Shown: positions 17,806 through 26,557, counted from the stretch's first letter. The stretch is DNA of 64,000 nt from Myxococcales bacterium (GCA_013298625.1 JAAFIF010000033.1:18849-82848), one strand, 5' to 3'. Numbers and translations: made by a program. The notes: generated by a model not told the origin, from the sequence alone.

Positions 17806-19248
17806 ATGGACACTCTCTCGACCATTCCTCGGATGCCCGACGTGGGCTGGCTCGGAAGCTTCGGGCCGCGCACGGCGCAGCGGCTCGCGTTTCAACGGAA
17901 GCTCGCGCAGCAATCGGCGCCGCTCGTGCGGGGGAGGGTGCTGCACTTGCCTGTGTACTTTCCGTGCACGCCCGAGGCTGCGCACGACGTGCTCGTGACG
18001 CACGCCAAGAGCTTCGAGAAGTCACCAGGCTTTCGAGTGATCTTGCACGACCTCGCGGGGCAGGGGCTCTTCACGAGCGAGGGGACCCTCTGGCGAACGC
18101 AGCGCAAAATGATGTCGCCGCTGTTTCAGCCGGCGCCCATCCATCGCTTCGCGGACATCATGCGCGCGGTCGCCGAGCGCTCGGCAGAATCGCTGCGCGA
18201 CGGGCAGTCCATCGACGTCGCCCACGAGACCACGCGCATCGCCATGTCCATCGTGGGAAAGGCCCTCTTCGACGTCGACACCTTCGACGAAGCCGACGCG
18301 CTCGGCGGCGCGCTCACGACCGCGCTGAGCTGGGTCAACCGCAACCTCGCGAGCCCTGCGTTGGTGGCGCACGTGTTGGCGATGGACGCGACCGGCGCCC
18401 TCGCGACGCGCGCCCCCGAGGCGCTGCGGCCGTTCTTCGAGCGCGCCAATGACAAGGTTCAATCGCCATTCATGCTCCCGGGCGTGCGCGACCCCGAGCT
18501 GCTCTCGGCCGTCGCGCTCGTCAACGAGCGGATGCAGCGCATGATCGACGAGCGCCGCAAGCAGGGCCTCACACGCGCCGATCTGATGACGCTCTTGCTC
18601 ACGGCGAAGGACCCCGAAGGGGTGAGCGATCGCATGAGCGACAAGCAAGTACGCGACGAGGCCATCACGCTCTTCGTCGCGGGCCACGAGACCACGGCGA
18701 CCGCCCTGGCGTGGTCGATGTACCTCCTCGCGCGCGACCCCGAGGCGCTCGCGAAGGCCACGGCGGAGGCCGACGCGCTCGGAGACGGCGCGGTCTCTCC
18801 GTGGGACGCGCACAAGCTCGCGTACTGCACGCGGGTGTTTCGCGAGGCGATGCGGCTCTACCCGCCGCTGATGATGCTGCCGCGGCGATCGCTCGAGCCC
18901 GTCGAGGTGGGAAGTCACAAACTGCCTGCAAAATCGCTGGTGTTCGTGAGTATCTATGCGCAGCACTATCGCGAGGACGCCTACCCCGACCCCGAGCGCT
19001 TCGACCCCGATCGCTGGCTGCCCGAGCGCGAAGCCGAGCGCCATCGCAGCTCGTATCTGCCCTTCAGCGCGGGCCCTCGGTTCTGCATCGGAATGCACTT
19101 CGCCATGATGGAAGGCCCCATCGTCCTGGCGACCCTGCTGCGCCGCTGGCGCTTCGAGATCGACCGCGACCGAGTGATCGAGCCCGATGACTTCGCGACG
19201 CTGCGCCCGCGCGGGGGTGTCCCTGCGGTGGTCCGCGCGCGGCGATAG
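17806..19248 (+). CDS. Cytochrome P450
   Basis: The ATG at 17806 gives 480 residues, normal for a soluble bacterial P450 close to the CYP102/CYP4-like type. The I-helix oxygen-binding motif AGHETT is at 292-297 and the K-helix ExxR appears as EAMR. FDPDRWLPER and the heme loop FSAGPRFCIG with the Cys ligand at residue 427 are all present. No ferredoxin or reductase partner lies beside it. The substrate cannot be told; medium-chain fatty acids or terpenoids are common for this type. It converges on the lipoprotein gene at 19257, 8 bases away. The longer N-terminus from GTG 17734 is unlikely. Confidence 0.95.
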   Translation: MDTLSTIPRMPDVGWLGSFGPRTAQRLAFQRKLAQQSAPLVRGRVLHLPVYFPCTPEAAHDVLVTHAKSFEKSPGFRVILHDLAGQGLFTSEGTLWRTQRKMMSPLFQPAPIHRFADIMRAVAERSAESLRDGQSIDVAHETTRIAMSIVGKALFDVDTFDEADALGGALTTALSWVNRNLASPALVAHVLAMDATGALATRAPEALRPFFERANDKVQSPFMLPGVRDPELLSAVALVNERMQRMIDERRKQGLTRADLMTLLLTAKDPEGVSDRMSDKQVRDEAITLFVAGHETTATALAWSMYLLARDPEALAKATAEADALGDGAVSPWDAHKLAYCTRVFREAMRLYPPLMMLPRRSLEPVEVGSHKLPAKSLVFVSIYAQHYREDAYPDPERFDPDRWLPEREAERHRSSYLPFSAGPRFCIGMHFAMMEGPIVLATLLRRWRFEIDRDRVIEPDDFATLRPRGGVPAVVRARR

Positions 19249-19256
19249 GGCGGCGG

Positions 19257-20096
19257 TCAGAGGGCGAAGGGCTCGCAGGCGTTCCACTCGGAGCGTTGCA
19301 GCGGACCGCGGTCGGCGTTGGTGGCGCAGTATCGAGCGGCCTCCGTCGCGCAGCTGCTCATCGTCGCCGTCACTTCGTGAAACGCCATGCGGTTTGCGCA
19401 CTTCGCCCAGCACCGCTCGTCGCGCGCGTACACCACGGCGCCGTTGAACGTGGTGCTTCGGACGAAGCCGTAGTCCGCGCACGTGGGGTAGAGCGATCGG
19501 CACGACTCTTCGCTCGGCGCGAGCAGCGGACCCACGGTTCGACCGCGGCAGCACTGAAGGACGCACGTCGCGGGCTGCGCGTCGGCCGCGGCGTCCACGG
19601 TGGCGATCGACGCGTCGAGCTCGGGCAACGGTCCTCGATCGACGCTCGTGCACGCGCCGTCGCGTCCGCACGTTTGCCCGCTCGGACACGGCGTCGTCTG
19701 CGCAGCGCACGCGCGCGAGAGGTACACGGTGAGCACCGTCGTTCGCCCGCGTTGAAAGCTCGCCGACGCGCGAACGGTGAACAGCCGCTGACCTTGGACG
19801 GGCGACACTTCGACGCTCGTGACGCGCGTCGCGTCCCCGCCAAGCGGCTCGATCGCGAAGAGCTCCACAGGAAACCCCCGAATCGCTGTCGCCTCGCTCG
19901 TCCCTACGGAGAATGAGTACCGAGACCGCTCCTGCGCGTCCTGCGATCGCACCACGACTTCGATGCTCGAGAGCTCTCCCGCGATGGGGCTGTAGTCCGA
20001 GTCGAGTCGGACGACGATCTGCGTCCGAGGCTGCGCGCAGCCCGCCGCGAGCGCGCCGAGCGCCGCGAGGGTGGCCATCGATGTTCGTGGAGTCAT
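19257..20096 (-). CDS. Lipoprotein A with ten-cysteine C-terminal module
   Basis: The ATG at 20096 overlaps the TGA of the TPR/PEGA gene by 4 bases. The 279-residue protein has a lipoprotein signal (ALGALAAGC). A beta-rich N-domain begins QIVVRLDSD, a short Cys-rich hinge follows (CPSGQTCGRDGAC), and the C-terminal 103 residues carry ten cysteines. Their relative positions are 2, 6, 7, 23, 30, 53, 57, 73, 81 and 98, and they include CWAKC. The same module ends the proteins at 23896-25278 and 25298-26557. The N-domain is also related to that of the 23896 protein. It is probably a disulfide-rich envelope sensor or effector of the kinase encoded in the same operon (inference). Confidence 0.85.
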   Translation of the reverse strand: MTPRTSMATLAALGALAAGCAQPRTQIVVRLDSDYSPIAGELSSIEVVVRSQDAQERSRYSFSVGTSEATAIRGFPVELFAIEPLGGDATRVTSVEVSPVQGQRLFTVRASASFQRGRTTVLTVYLSRACAAQTTPCPSGQTCGRDGACTSVDRGPLPELDASIATVDAAADAQPATCVLQCCRGRTVGPLLAPSEESCRSLYPTCADYGFVRSTTFNGAVVYARDERCWAKCANRMAFHEVTATMSSCATEAARYCATNADRGPLQRSEWNACEPFAL

Positions 20097-20995
20097 CGCC
20101 ACGTCAACGCCTCGACGTTCGCTGCGATCCCCGCGAAGGGCGGCTCGAGCCGCGTGGCGAGCACCACCGTGGTGATGACCGCGCCGACGACGGTCGCGGC
20201 GACGCCCGTCCAGAGCCATGGGCTGCGCGTGACGTGACGCTGTGGGCGCAGCGCGACCCGCAGTCGCTGCGACGGATCGTTGGTGAGACGCACAGTGCGC
20301 GCGAAGTCCTCGTGCTCGGCGAGCGAGACCTCGACGCGGTGGTCGCCGGGGGAGAGCTGCTCTTCGACCGTTCCGTGGCCGATGGGAGTGCCGTCGATGC
20401 GCACGAGCGCCGCGGCGGGAGTCGCCTCGATCGTGAGCGTGGCGGCTGTGTCGAGCCAGCGTAGATCGAGCGCCAGCGACTCTCCGCGCGTGCAGTGAAC
20501 GACCCGCGTTCGCGCTACGCCCGCCGCGTTGATCGCGCTCACTCTGTGCGCTCCTTCGGTGATCCAGTGCCGCACCGCCGTCGGCTCGACGTCCCGTTGG
20601 TCCACGGTGATCCGCGTCGGTCGTTGCTCGACGTGCACGGTGATCGCGCAGAGCCTCGCGCGCAGCTGCGCGAGCTGAGCGCGCGCGTTGCGAAGCAGCT
20701 CGGCCCCGGTCGTCTCCGGCGCGCTCGCGAAGAACGCGTCCAGCGATCCCGCAGCCTCCGCCGCGCGCCCCGTGGTGCGATACGCGATCGCGAGGTTGTA
20801 GTGCACCGAGGCCGTCGGTCCGATGCTGCGCGCCCGCTCGAGCTCGCGGATCGCGCCCGCCCAATCGCCGCGATCCGCCGCAGCAAGACCGCGCTCGAAG
20901 CTGCTGCGCCCTTCGCTCGACTGCGCGTGGACGGCGCGCGTCGCCGTCGTCGCAGCGCAGAAGATCAACGCCATCGCGCCGCTACGGATGCTCAT
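20093..20995 (-). CDS. TPR/PEGA protein with C-terminal membrane helix
   Basis: The 300-residue protein has a signal peptide (cleavage near AVHAQ). TPR-like repeats follow (ERGLAAADRGDWAGAIRELERA, YNLAIAYRTTGRAAEA), then two PEGA-like beta segments (RITVDQRDVEPTAVRHWITEG; ALVRIDGTPIGHGTVEEQ). One membrane helix lies near residues 260-282. PEGA domains are surface beta modules often linked to kinases in myxobacteria. It overlaps the kinase gene upstream by 14 bases and lipoprotein A downstream by 4, so all three are translationally coupled. It is a likely envelope partner of that kinase. Confidence 0.88.
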   Translation of the reverse strand: MSIRSGAMALIFCAATTATRAVHAQSSEGRSSFERGLAAADRGDWAGAIRELERARSIGPTASVHYNLAIAYRTTGRAAEAAGSLDAFFASAPETTGAELLRNARAQLAQLRARLCAITVHVEQRPTRITVDQRDVEPTAVRHWITEGAHRVSAINAAGVARTRVVHCTRGESLALDLRWLDTAATLTIEATPAAALVRIDGTPIGHGTVEEQLSPGDHRVEVSLAEHEDFARTVRLTNDPSQRLRVALRPQRHVTRSPWLWTGVAATVVGAVITTVVLATRLEPPFAGIAANVEALTWR

Positions 20996-22361
20996 AGCCT
21001 CGAAGCAGTCGTCGTGCGGCGCCCGCTCGCGCAGCGCCCGCGGATCGCGTCGTGCTCACGGGACGCTCGGACCCTCGAGAGAGCCCCGCGTCGCGCGCGC
21101 TCGTCGCGTGACCGTCGAGGGGAGTCGCCGTCGCGACGCGCGGCGCTGCTGCGATCGCCGCCGAGTCGCTGCGGGTGTGCGCCACGGTGGCTGCGCGCGC
21201 GCTCGACGCGATCGTGCCCGCGGCGGTGACGCTGACGGGACGCGCGTGCGCCAGCCAGCCGGTCGCGCCCGCCGCGACGATGATGAGCGTGGCCGCAGCA
21301 GCGAGCCGAGGCGACGCGCTCTTCTTGGAGCGCTCGTGCACGGTCGCCACCATCGCGCTCGTGTCTGGAGGCGCGTGCCACACCGGCGCCTGCATGAGCT
21401 CTTCTCGCGCGCGCCGCTCGGCGGCGAACCAACGGTGCATCGCCGCTGCGACGGCGTCGGCGTCGGCGTCGCGCTGGGTCGAGGCCCATCCATCGAGCGC
21501 CTCGGCGAGGGCGAGCGCGGTCGGGTAGCGGTCCGCGGGGCGGTGCGCGAGCGCGCGCAGGATGATCGCTTCGAGCTCGGCGGGGATGCTCTCGTCGAAG
21601 CTCGACGGCGGTGGAACGGGCTCCTCGACGATGGCGCGCACAGTGGCCGCCGCGTTGTCGCGGGCGAAGAGCCTTCGGCCGAGCGTGGCCTCCCACAGCA
21701 CGACGCCGAGCGAAAACACGTCGGACCGACGGTCAAGCGGCGCTTGTTGCACCTGCTCGGGGGACATGTACCGCAGCCGTCCGCGCAGGACGTCGTCGCT
21801 GGTCGGCTCCGAGCGACGCTCGCTCCAGCGCGCGACGCCGAAGTCGACGACCTTGCTGACGCCGTCGTAACAGACGAACACGTTGGGCGGAGAGACGTCG
21901 CGATGAACGACGTTGGCGAGCGCTCCGCTCGTGGTCTTCAGCTCGTGCGCCGCGTGCAGCCCGCGCGACGCGTCGGCGACGATGCGGGCGACCACGCCGA
22001 AGCCGGGCCCAGACTCTTGCCACGCTCTGCCGAGCAGCGCGGACAGCGGCTGTCCGTGCAGGTACTCCATCACCAACACCGGCTGCTCTGAGCTCGTGTC
22101 GAACTCGAGCACGCGGCACACGTTGCGATGGTCGATCCTGGCCGCGAGCCGCGCTTCGTCTTCGAACAGCCGCGCGAAGGTGGGGTCGTTGGCGTTCTGA
22201 TCGCGCACTTGCTTGATGGCCACCCACGCGCGCGTCGCCGCGTCGCCGTCGGTGCACGCGAGAAACACCTGCGCCATGCCGCCGGAGCCGAGCACGTCGA
22301 CGGTGACGTATTTGCGGTGCTTTCCGTGCTTGCCGCTGTTGCCGACGCGCGATCCGATCAT
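20982..22361 (-). CDS. Hanks-type Ser/Thr protein kinase with one membrane helix
   Basis: I chose the ATG at 22361 (MIGSRVGNSG), giving 459 residues. An upstream start at 22445 would read through a palindromic regulatory site. Kinase motifs are GSGGMA (25-30), Lys50 in VAIK, HRD at 153-155 followed by VSPPN, DFG at 173-175 and YMSPEQ. One membrane helix lies near 352-372, and the outer tail is Ala/Arg/Ser-rich and disordered. It heads an operon with the TPR/PEGA protein and lipoprotein A, and lies 130 bp downstream of the FHA-sigma54 activator on the same strand. Four palindromic half-sites sit just upstream. Confidence 0.94.
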   Translation of the reverse strand: MIGSRVGNSGKHGKHRKYVTVDVLGSGGMAQVFLACTDGDAATRAWVAIKQVRDQNANDPTFARLFEDEARLAARIDHRNVCRVLEFDTSSEQPVLVMEYLHGQPLSALLGRAWQESGPGFGVVARIVADASRGLHAAHELKTTSGALANVVHRDVSPPNVFVCYDGVSKVVDFGVARWSERRSEPTSDDVLRGRLRYMSPEQVQQAPLDRRSDVFSLGVVLWEATLGRRLFARDNAAATVRAIVEEPVPPPSSFDESIPAELEAIILRALAHRPADRYPTALALAEALDGWASTQRDADADAVAAAMHRWFAAERRAREELMQAPVWHAPPDTSAMVATVHERSKKSASPRLAAAATLIIVAAGATGWLAHARPVSVTAAGTIASSARAATVAHTRSDSAAIAAAPRVATATPLDGHATSARDAGLSRGSERPVSTTRSAGAARAGAARRLLRGYEHP

Positions 22362-22429
22362 GCGAAGTGTCGCTCTGCTGCTCGCAGACCCGCTGCAGTG
22401 TACTACGCGCGCCTCGCGCGCGGCGCGGT

Positions 22430-22465
22430 GTGGACCGCAGTCCACGACTGTGGACGCTCGTCCAC
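22430..22465. promoter_or_regulatory. Tandem palindromes: four half-sites at 10-bp spacing
   Basis: Two perfect palindromes, each GTGGAC-N4-GTCCAC, lie side by side with four bases between them. Half-sites therefore start at 22430, 22440, 22450 and 22460, exactly one helical turn apart. The array sits 69-104 bases upstream of the kinase ATG and 27 bases past the stop of the FHA-sigma54 activator gene. Such phasing is typical of cooperative dimer binding. It could be an enhancer for the neighbouring sigma54 activator or an operator for another regulator. Only a weak GG-N10-GC promoter-like match lies between the array and the gene. Confidence 0.6.
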
Positions 22466-22491
22466 GCGCGAGCCCGCGCGACGCTCGGGGG

Positions 22492-23844
22492 TCACAGGTC
22501 GTGCTTCTTGATGAGCCGATGGATGTACGAGCGGTCGAGCCCTGCGGCCGCGGCGACCGCGGTGATGTTGCGGCCGTGCTGCGCGATCAGCGCGGTCAGA
22601 TACGCGCGCTCGAGGTGGTCGAGCCACTGATCGCGCAGCACTTTGAAGGGGACACCGCTGTCGACTGTCGGACCCTCGGACCATTCGCCCCGCGCGGCGG
22701 CGCTCGGTCGGCTGCGCGAGAGGGCGTTGGCTTCGCCGTCGAGCGCCTCGCTCGGCCCGAGGCTCACCACGCGGTCCATCACGTTGCGCAGCTCGCGGAC
22801 GTTGCCGACCCACGGCCGCGAGAGCAGCGCGCGTTCGAGCGTGGGGTCGAGGGCGGCGGTGCGCATGGGCTCGGGCAAGAAGCTGCGCGCCAGCTCGATC
22901 GCGTCGTCTTCGCGCTCTCGCAGCGGCGGAACGCGCACCGGCAGCACCGCCAGTCGAAAGTACAAATCCTCGCGAAACGCCCCGGACGCGACCATCGCGG
23001 CGAGGTCCCTGTGCGTCGCCGTCACGACGCGCACGTTGACGGGGCGGTGCTGGCTCTCGCCGACGCGGCGAATGGTCCGCGACTCGAGCACGCGCAGCAG
23101 CTTCGGCTGCATGGCCAGCGGCAGCTCGCCCACTTCGTCGAGGAAGATCGTCCCGCCCGAGGCCGCTTCGAACGCGCCTTCTCGGGCGGTGTGCGCGCCG
23201 GTGAAGGCGCCGCGCGTGTGTCCGAACAGCTCGGCTTCGAGCAAATTGTCCGGCATTGCGGCGCAGTCGACGACGATGAAGGGGCCTCGCGCGCGCGGTG
23301 ACGCGTCGTGAATGGACCGCGCGACGAGCTCTTTGCCTGTGCCCGTCTCGCCTTGGATCAAGATGGCGGCGTCCGATGCAGCGACGCGCGCGAGCCGCGC
23401 GAAGAGCTCTCGCATCACCGTGGATTTGCCGTATAGCGCGCCGAAGCGCGGCTCGCGCCAGAGCACGACGTTCGACTGGGCGTCGGCGTAGCGGACGGAG
23501 AGCTCGACGTCCCCGAGCCGCACGGTCGCGCCGTGGTGCAGCCGGGCTTCTTTGATCCAGACGCGGTCGATCGCCACGCCGTTTTTGCTTCCCAGGTCTC
23601 GCAGCCACACGCCGTCTTGGCGCGGCTCGAGCTCGGCGTGCACCCGCGAGACCGTCGGCGCGAGCACGCGCAGGCCCACGGATTCGCTGGATCCGATGAG
23701 CGTGCGCTCGGTGACGAGCAGCGACCGCTCTCCGGTCCGATCGCGCCAGTGCACCGTCGGCGTGGGCCTGCGCAGCACCATCGCCAGCGACGCCGCGGCG
23801 GTGGTCGTCTCGTCGTCGAAGCTCGTCGTTCTGTCGTACGTCAT
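22492..23844 (-). CDS. FHA-domain sigma54-dependent transcriptional activator
   Basis: The ATG at 23844 gives 450 residues. An N-terminal Thr-rich segment (DDETTTAAAS, residues 10-19) precedes an FHA domain (about 46-112) with its phospho-binding signature: GSSESV, SRVHAEL (66-72) and GSKNG (85-89). The AAA+ domain has Walker A GETGTGKE (165-172), the sigma54-contact loop GAFTGA (212-217), Walker B FLDEVGE and the arginine-finger region FREDLYFR. A FIS-type helix-turn-helix ends the protein (ITAVAAAAGLDRSYIHRLIKK). FHA domains bind phosphothreonine, so a Ser/Thr kinase, probably the neighbour, should control it (family knowledge plus context). The long upstream extension of this frame is antisense to lipoprotein B. 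Confidence 0.96.
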   Translation of the reverse strand: MTYDRTTSFDDETTTAAASLAMVLRRPTPTVHWRDRTGERSLLVTERTLIGSSESVGLRVLAPTVSRVHAELEPRQDGVWLRDLGSKNGVAIDRVWIKEARLHHGATVRLGDVELSVRYADAQSNVVLWREPRFGALYGKSTVMRELFARLARVAASDAAILIQGETGTGKELVARSIHDASPRARGPFIVVDCAAMPDNLLEAELFGHTRGAFTGAHTAREGAFEAASGGTIFLDEVGELPLAMQPKLLRVLESRTIRRVGESQHRPVNVRVVTATHRDLAAMVASGAFREDLYFRLAVLPVRVPPLREREDDAIELARSFLPEPMRTAALDPTLERALLSRPWVGNVRELRNVMDRVVSLGPSEALDGEANALSRSRPSAAARGEWSEGPTVDSGVPFKVLRDQWLDHLERAYLTALIAQHGRNITAVAAAAGLDRSYIHRLIKKHDL

Positions 23845-23863
23845 CGTCGCGACCGCCGGGGTG

Positions 23864-23878
23864 TGCACGGCGCGTGCA
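23864..23878. promoter_or_regulatory. Inverted repeat between activator and lipoprotein B
   Basis: TGCAC-N5-GTGCA is a perfect inverted repeat in the 51-bp gap between the divergent FHA-sigma54 gene and lipoprotein B. It could be an autoregulatory site. It is less extensive than the array at 22430 and does not share its half-site. Confidence 0.35.
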
Positions 23879-23895
23879 ACGCGCTCGTGTCGCCC

Positions 23896-25278
23896 ATGTT
23901 GACACGAATTCGTGCAAGGTTGCAGCTTCGTCACGGCGCGCTGCTCGCGTTGGCCTCGATCAGCGGCGCGTGCGTGGCGCCCGTCACCGAGGTGCTGATC
24001 GTCGTCGACTCGGACGTCCATGACGCTGCGGGCCGCTCGTGGCTCTCGGTCAGCGTCCAGCGGCGGTCTGTGATCGAGCCTCGACAGGACGCAGCGACGC
24101 GGGACGGCTCCGCGGTGGACAGCGGCGCGCCGAGGCCGATGGACGCCGAGTCGAACGACGCGGGCAGCGCGTTCTCGCGGGTGTTCGTCGCGAGCGCAGC
24201 GCAAGCCGAGCAGCGGCTGCCCGCGTCGTTCGCCGTGCTGCGCCCGAGCGGATGGACCGCCTCCGAACTTGTTCACGTCTCGCTCGAGGTGACCAACGGC
24301 GAGCGCGTGGTGCGACGGCAGGTGCAGTTCTCGTTCACCGAAGGCGCGAGGCGGCAGATCCTCGTGTATCTCTCGGCGCGCTGCAGCGATCGGAGCGCGG
24401 ACTGCGGAGACGACCCCGCGTGCACTGTGCAGCAGGCGTGCGAGCGCCGCGGGCAGACGTGCGACCGCGGCGCGTGTGTGGACCTCGGCGTCGCGACCAC
24501 GCCGCTGCTCGACGCGGGCGCGGACGCCACAGCGCGGCTCGACGCCGCGAGCGCTGCGACCGAGGACGCTGCGACGGACATCACCGCGCCGCCAGCCATG
24601 CCCGCCCCGCGCTGCGGGGACTCTCAGTGCGACCCCGGCGAGAACGCGTGCGCGTGCTCCGAGTGCGCCCCGCGCGCTGGGGACAGCTGCTGTTCGCCTG
24701 GTGAGAACATCTGCGGCGAGCCCGCGTGCGCGCCGCGCGTTGGCGACAGCTGCTGTTCGCCTGGCGAGAGCGTGTGCGGCGAGCCCGCGTGCGCGCCGCG
24801 CGCGGGAGACAGCTGCTGTTCGCCCGGCGAAAACCAATGCGCCGAGCCCGCGTGCCCTGCGGGCGCGGGCGACGGTTGTTGCTCATCGGGCGAGGCGATC
24901 TGCCGCGGCGAGCCTGCGTGCGGCGCGCGTTCGGGCGACGGTTGCTGCACGCCGGGCGAGCCCGAGTGCAACTGCCGCGTGCACTGCTGCGACGGCTACA
25001 GCGAGGGCCCCATCGCGCTCTCGACCGTGAGCGGCGGCGCGTGCGCCAGTCACTTCGACGTCTGCAACACGCACGGCTACGTGCGCTCCATCACCTTTAG
25101 CGGAGCGCAGGTCTCCAACGGAACCAACCGCTGCTGGGCCAAGTGCTCGCGGCGCGCGGCGTACCATCAAGTGGACGGCGTCACCGTGAATTGCAGGGAT
25201 CACGCGACCGCGTACTGCGCGGCGGACTCGACGCGGGGCTCGTTGCAAGACGCTGCGTGGCAGCCGTGTCAGCCGTGA
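23896..25278 (+). CDS. Lipoprotein B with Cys tandem repeats and ten-cysteine module
   Basis: Starting at ATG 23896 gives 460 residues with a lipoprotein signal (ALASISGAC). The N-domain (TEVLIVVDSD) matches lipoprotein A. A Cys-rich hinge and a Thr/Ala/Asp-rich linker follow. Between about residues 238 and 360 come tandem Cys-rich units of 21-22 residues with the pattern GDSCCSPGEN-x-CGEPACAP. The last 102 residues form the ten-cysteine CWAKC module shared with lipoproteins A and C. A palindrome overlaps codons 3-8, so the true start may be the TTG near 23920, which would still keep the signal. It diverges from the FHA-sigma54 gene and was probably formed by duplication and repeat growth. 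Confidence 0.85.
   Translation: MLTRIRARLQLRHGALLALASISGACVAPVTEVLIVVDSDVHDAAGRSWLSVSVQRRSVIEPRQDAATRDGSAVDSGAPRPMDAESNDAGSAFSRVFVASAAQAEQRLPASFAVLRPSGWTASELVHVSLEVTNGERVVRRQVQFSFTEGARRQILVYLSARCSDRSADCGDDPACTVQQACERRGQTCDRGACVDLGVATTPLLDAGADATARLDAASAATEDAATDITAPPAMPAPRCGDSQCDPGENACACSECAPRAGDSCCSPGENICGEPACAPRVGDSCCSPGESVCGEPACAPRAGDSCCSPGENQCAEPACPAGAGDGCCSSGEAICRGEPACGARSGDGCCTPGEPECNCRVHCCDGYSEGPIALSTVSGGACASHFDVCNTHGYVRSITFSGAQVSNGTNRCWAKCSRRAAYHQVDGVTVNCRDHATAYCAADSTRGSLQDAAWQPCQP
23902..23917. promoter_or_regulatory. Palindromic site ACACGAATTCGTGCAA
   Basis: The core CACGAATTCGTG (23903-23914) is a perfect 12-bp palindrome lying just inside the annotated start of lipoprotein B. A near copy, ACACGAAAGCGTGCAA, lies directly before the MerR-like gene at 26941-26956 (14 of 16 bases the same). 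This suggests a common regulator, perhaps the MerR-like protein itself. Confidence 0.45.
24610..24975 (+). repeat. Tandem repeat of about 63 bp encoding Cys-rich units
   Basis: Five to six imperfect direct repeats of about 63 bases lie inside the lipoprotein B gene. Each encodes a unit with paired cysteines (SCCSPGE), then CGEPAC and a basic/Gly turn. The middle three copies are nearly identical at the DNA level, which suggests recent unequal exchange and possible length variation between strains. Confidence 0.8.
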
Positions 25279-25297
25279 CGTTCGCGCGGCGATGCGC

Positions 25298-26557
25298 TCA
25301 GGGTTGGCAGGGCTGCCACGCGGCGTCCTGAAAGCCTCCGCGCGAGGCTTCGGCGCGGCAGTACGCGATGGCGCGATCGCGGCAGCCCGAGGAGACGTTG
25401 TCGACCTGGTGGTAGTCGCTGCGGTTTGCGCACTTGGCCCAGCAGCGGTTCGTTCCGTTGGAGACCTCGGCGCCGTTGAACTCGATGCGACGGACGAACT
25501 CGCGGTTCGCGCACACGTTGAACTGCGCGGCGCACGTGCCGCCGCTCGTCGTGGCGATTGGCCCCTCGAGGTGACCGTTGCAACAACGTACGTAACACTG
25601 CCCGGTGGAAGGTGTCGCCGGCGTCGATGGCGTCGATGGCTCGCTGGGCGTCGATGGTGTCGATGGCGTCGACGGCTCGCTGGGCGTCGACGGCGTCATG
25701 GGCGCGGGCTCGCTCGGCGTCGACGGTGACGAAGCAGGGCGCGGAGCGATGGCGTCGCGCGCGATCCACCCGTACCTCCCGTTTACGTGGCCGTAGACGA
25801 AGCGCATGGTGCGCACCTGCCGCGCGCTCGACGGACGGTAGAGCGGAAGGTCTCGCGCGAGCACGCCTTGCGCGCGGCGAAAGGGCGCCCCGAGCGGAAG
25901 CGTGTCCGTGGCGACGCCGCCGAGACCCGGCAAGGCATAGAGCAGGTTGACCACGGCGCCCGGCCGGACGAGGTAGTCCGTCGCGGCGACGTTCTCGGTG
26001 AGGGGAATATTGGGGCGCACTTTCAAGTCGCCGAACACCGCCACGTCGCCGCCGGTGATCACGAACTCGCTCTCGTAGTCGCCTTGGCCTGGGTTGCGCG
26101 CGCTCGCGGTCGGCATGCGGCCGATGGGACCCTGCACCGCCCGCTCGGCGACCCAGCCCGAGACGTGCACGCCGCTGCGAAGCCCGACGGCGAAGGCGTA
26201 AACGTGCACAGCGCCCCGCAGCGTCTTGCGCTGACCGAAGTTGATCATGACCGTGCGGTCCGAGACGACGCCGCGGACGTTGCCGAGGCCGTCGAGCAGC
26301 TCCGTCCCCGCGTCGAGCGTCCAGCGGTCCGAGCCCGTCTCGGGGTTGTCGTAGCGGTTGGCGTTTTGCGACGACGGGTTGTTGAGCTTGCAGTTGAACG
26401 GGCCGTCGCACTCGACGCCGCGCAGCTCGTCGACGGCGACGGAGTCGGGCGCAGGGTCCGACTCGGTGTCGACGTAGTCGAGCGGCTGCGCTGGTCCGCA
26501 CGCGAAGAGCGAGAGACAAAGCGAGAACAGCAGGGGCGAACGGTGGGGTGTGCGCAT
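25298..26557 (-). CDS. Lipoprotein C with SH3-like region and ten-cysteine module
   Basis: The 419-residue protein has a lipoprotein signal (LSLFACG). Its large N-terminal domain is not related to lipoproteins A and B. It ends in an SH3-like stretch (FVYGHVNGRYGWIARDAI) that suggests binding to wall or surface ligands. A Ser/Thr/Pro/Glu linker built of STPSEP repeats follows. The last 100 residues are the ten-cysteine CWAKC module, with cysteine positions identical to lipoprotein A. It converges on lipoprotein B with 19 bases between the stops. The shared module on different N-domains suggests a mobile interaction or anchoring domain. Confidence 0.87.
   Translation of the reverse strand: MRTPHRSPLLFSLCLSLFACGPAQPLDYVDTESDPAPDSVAVDELRGVECDGPFNCKLNNPSSQNANRYDNPETGSDRWTLDAGTELLDGLGNVRGVVSDRTVMINFGQRKTLRGAVHVYAFAVGLRSGVHVSGWVAERAVQGPIGRMPTASARNPGQGDYESEFVITGGDVAVFGDLKVRPNIPLTENVAATDYLVRPGAVVNLLYALPGLGGVATDTLPLGAPFRRAQGVLARDLPLYRPSSARQVRTMRFVYGHVNGRYGWIARDAIAPRPASSPSTPSEPAPMTPSTPSEPSTPSTPSTPSEPSTPSTPATPSTGQCYVRCCNGHLEGPIATTSGGTCAAQFNVCANREFVRRIEFNGAEVSNGTNRCWAKCANRSDYHQVDNVSSGCRDRAIAYCRAEASRGGFQDAAWQPCQP
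25612..25735 (-). repeat. Direct repeats encoding a STPSEP linker
   Basis: Short direct repeats built on GGCGTCGATGG-type units, within longer copies of roughly 45 bases that include GGCTCGCTGGGCGTCGA, encode the Ser-Thr-Pro-Ser-Glu-Pro linker of lipoprotein C. The near identity of the copies suggests that linker length may vary. Confidence 0.7.

Noticed and set aside
23863..23879. Sigma54 -24/-12 promoter before lipoprotein B
   Set aside because: The GC pair is present, but the essential GG of the -24 box is missing. An inverted repeat explains the sequence better.
24610..24975. CRISPR-like array
   Set aside because: The repeats are in frame, about 63 bp, contiguous without unique spacers, and encode Cys-rich units. 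No cas genes are near.
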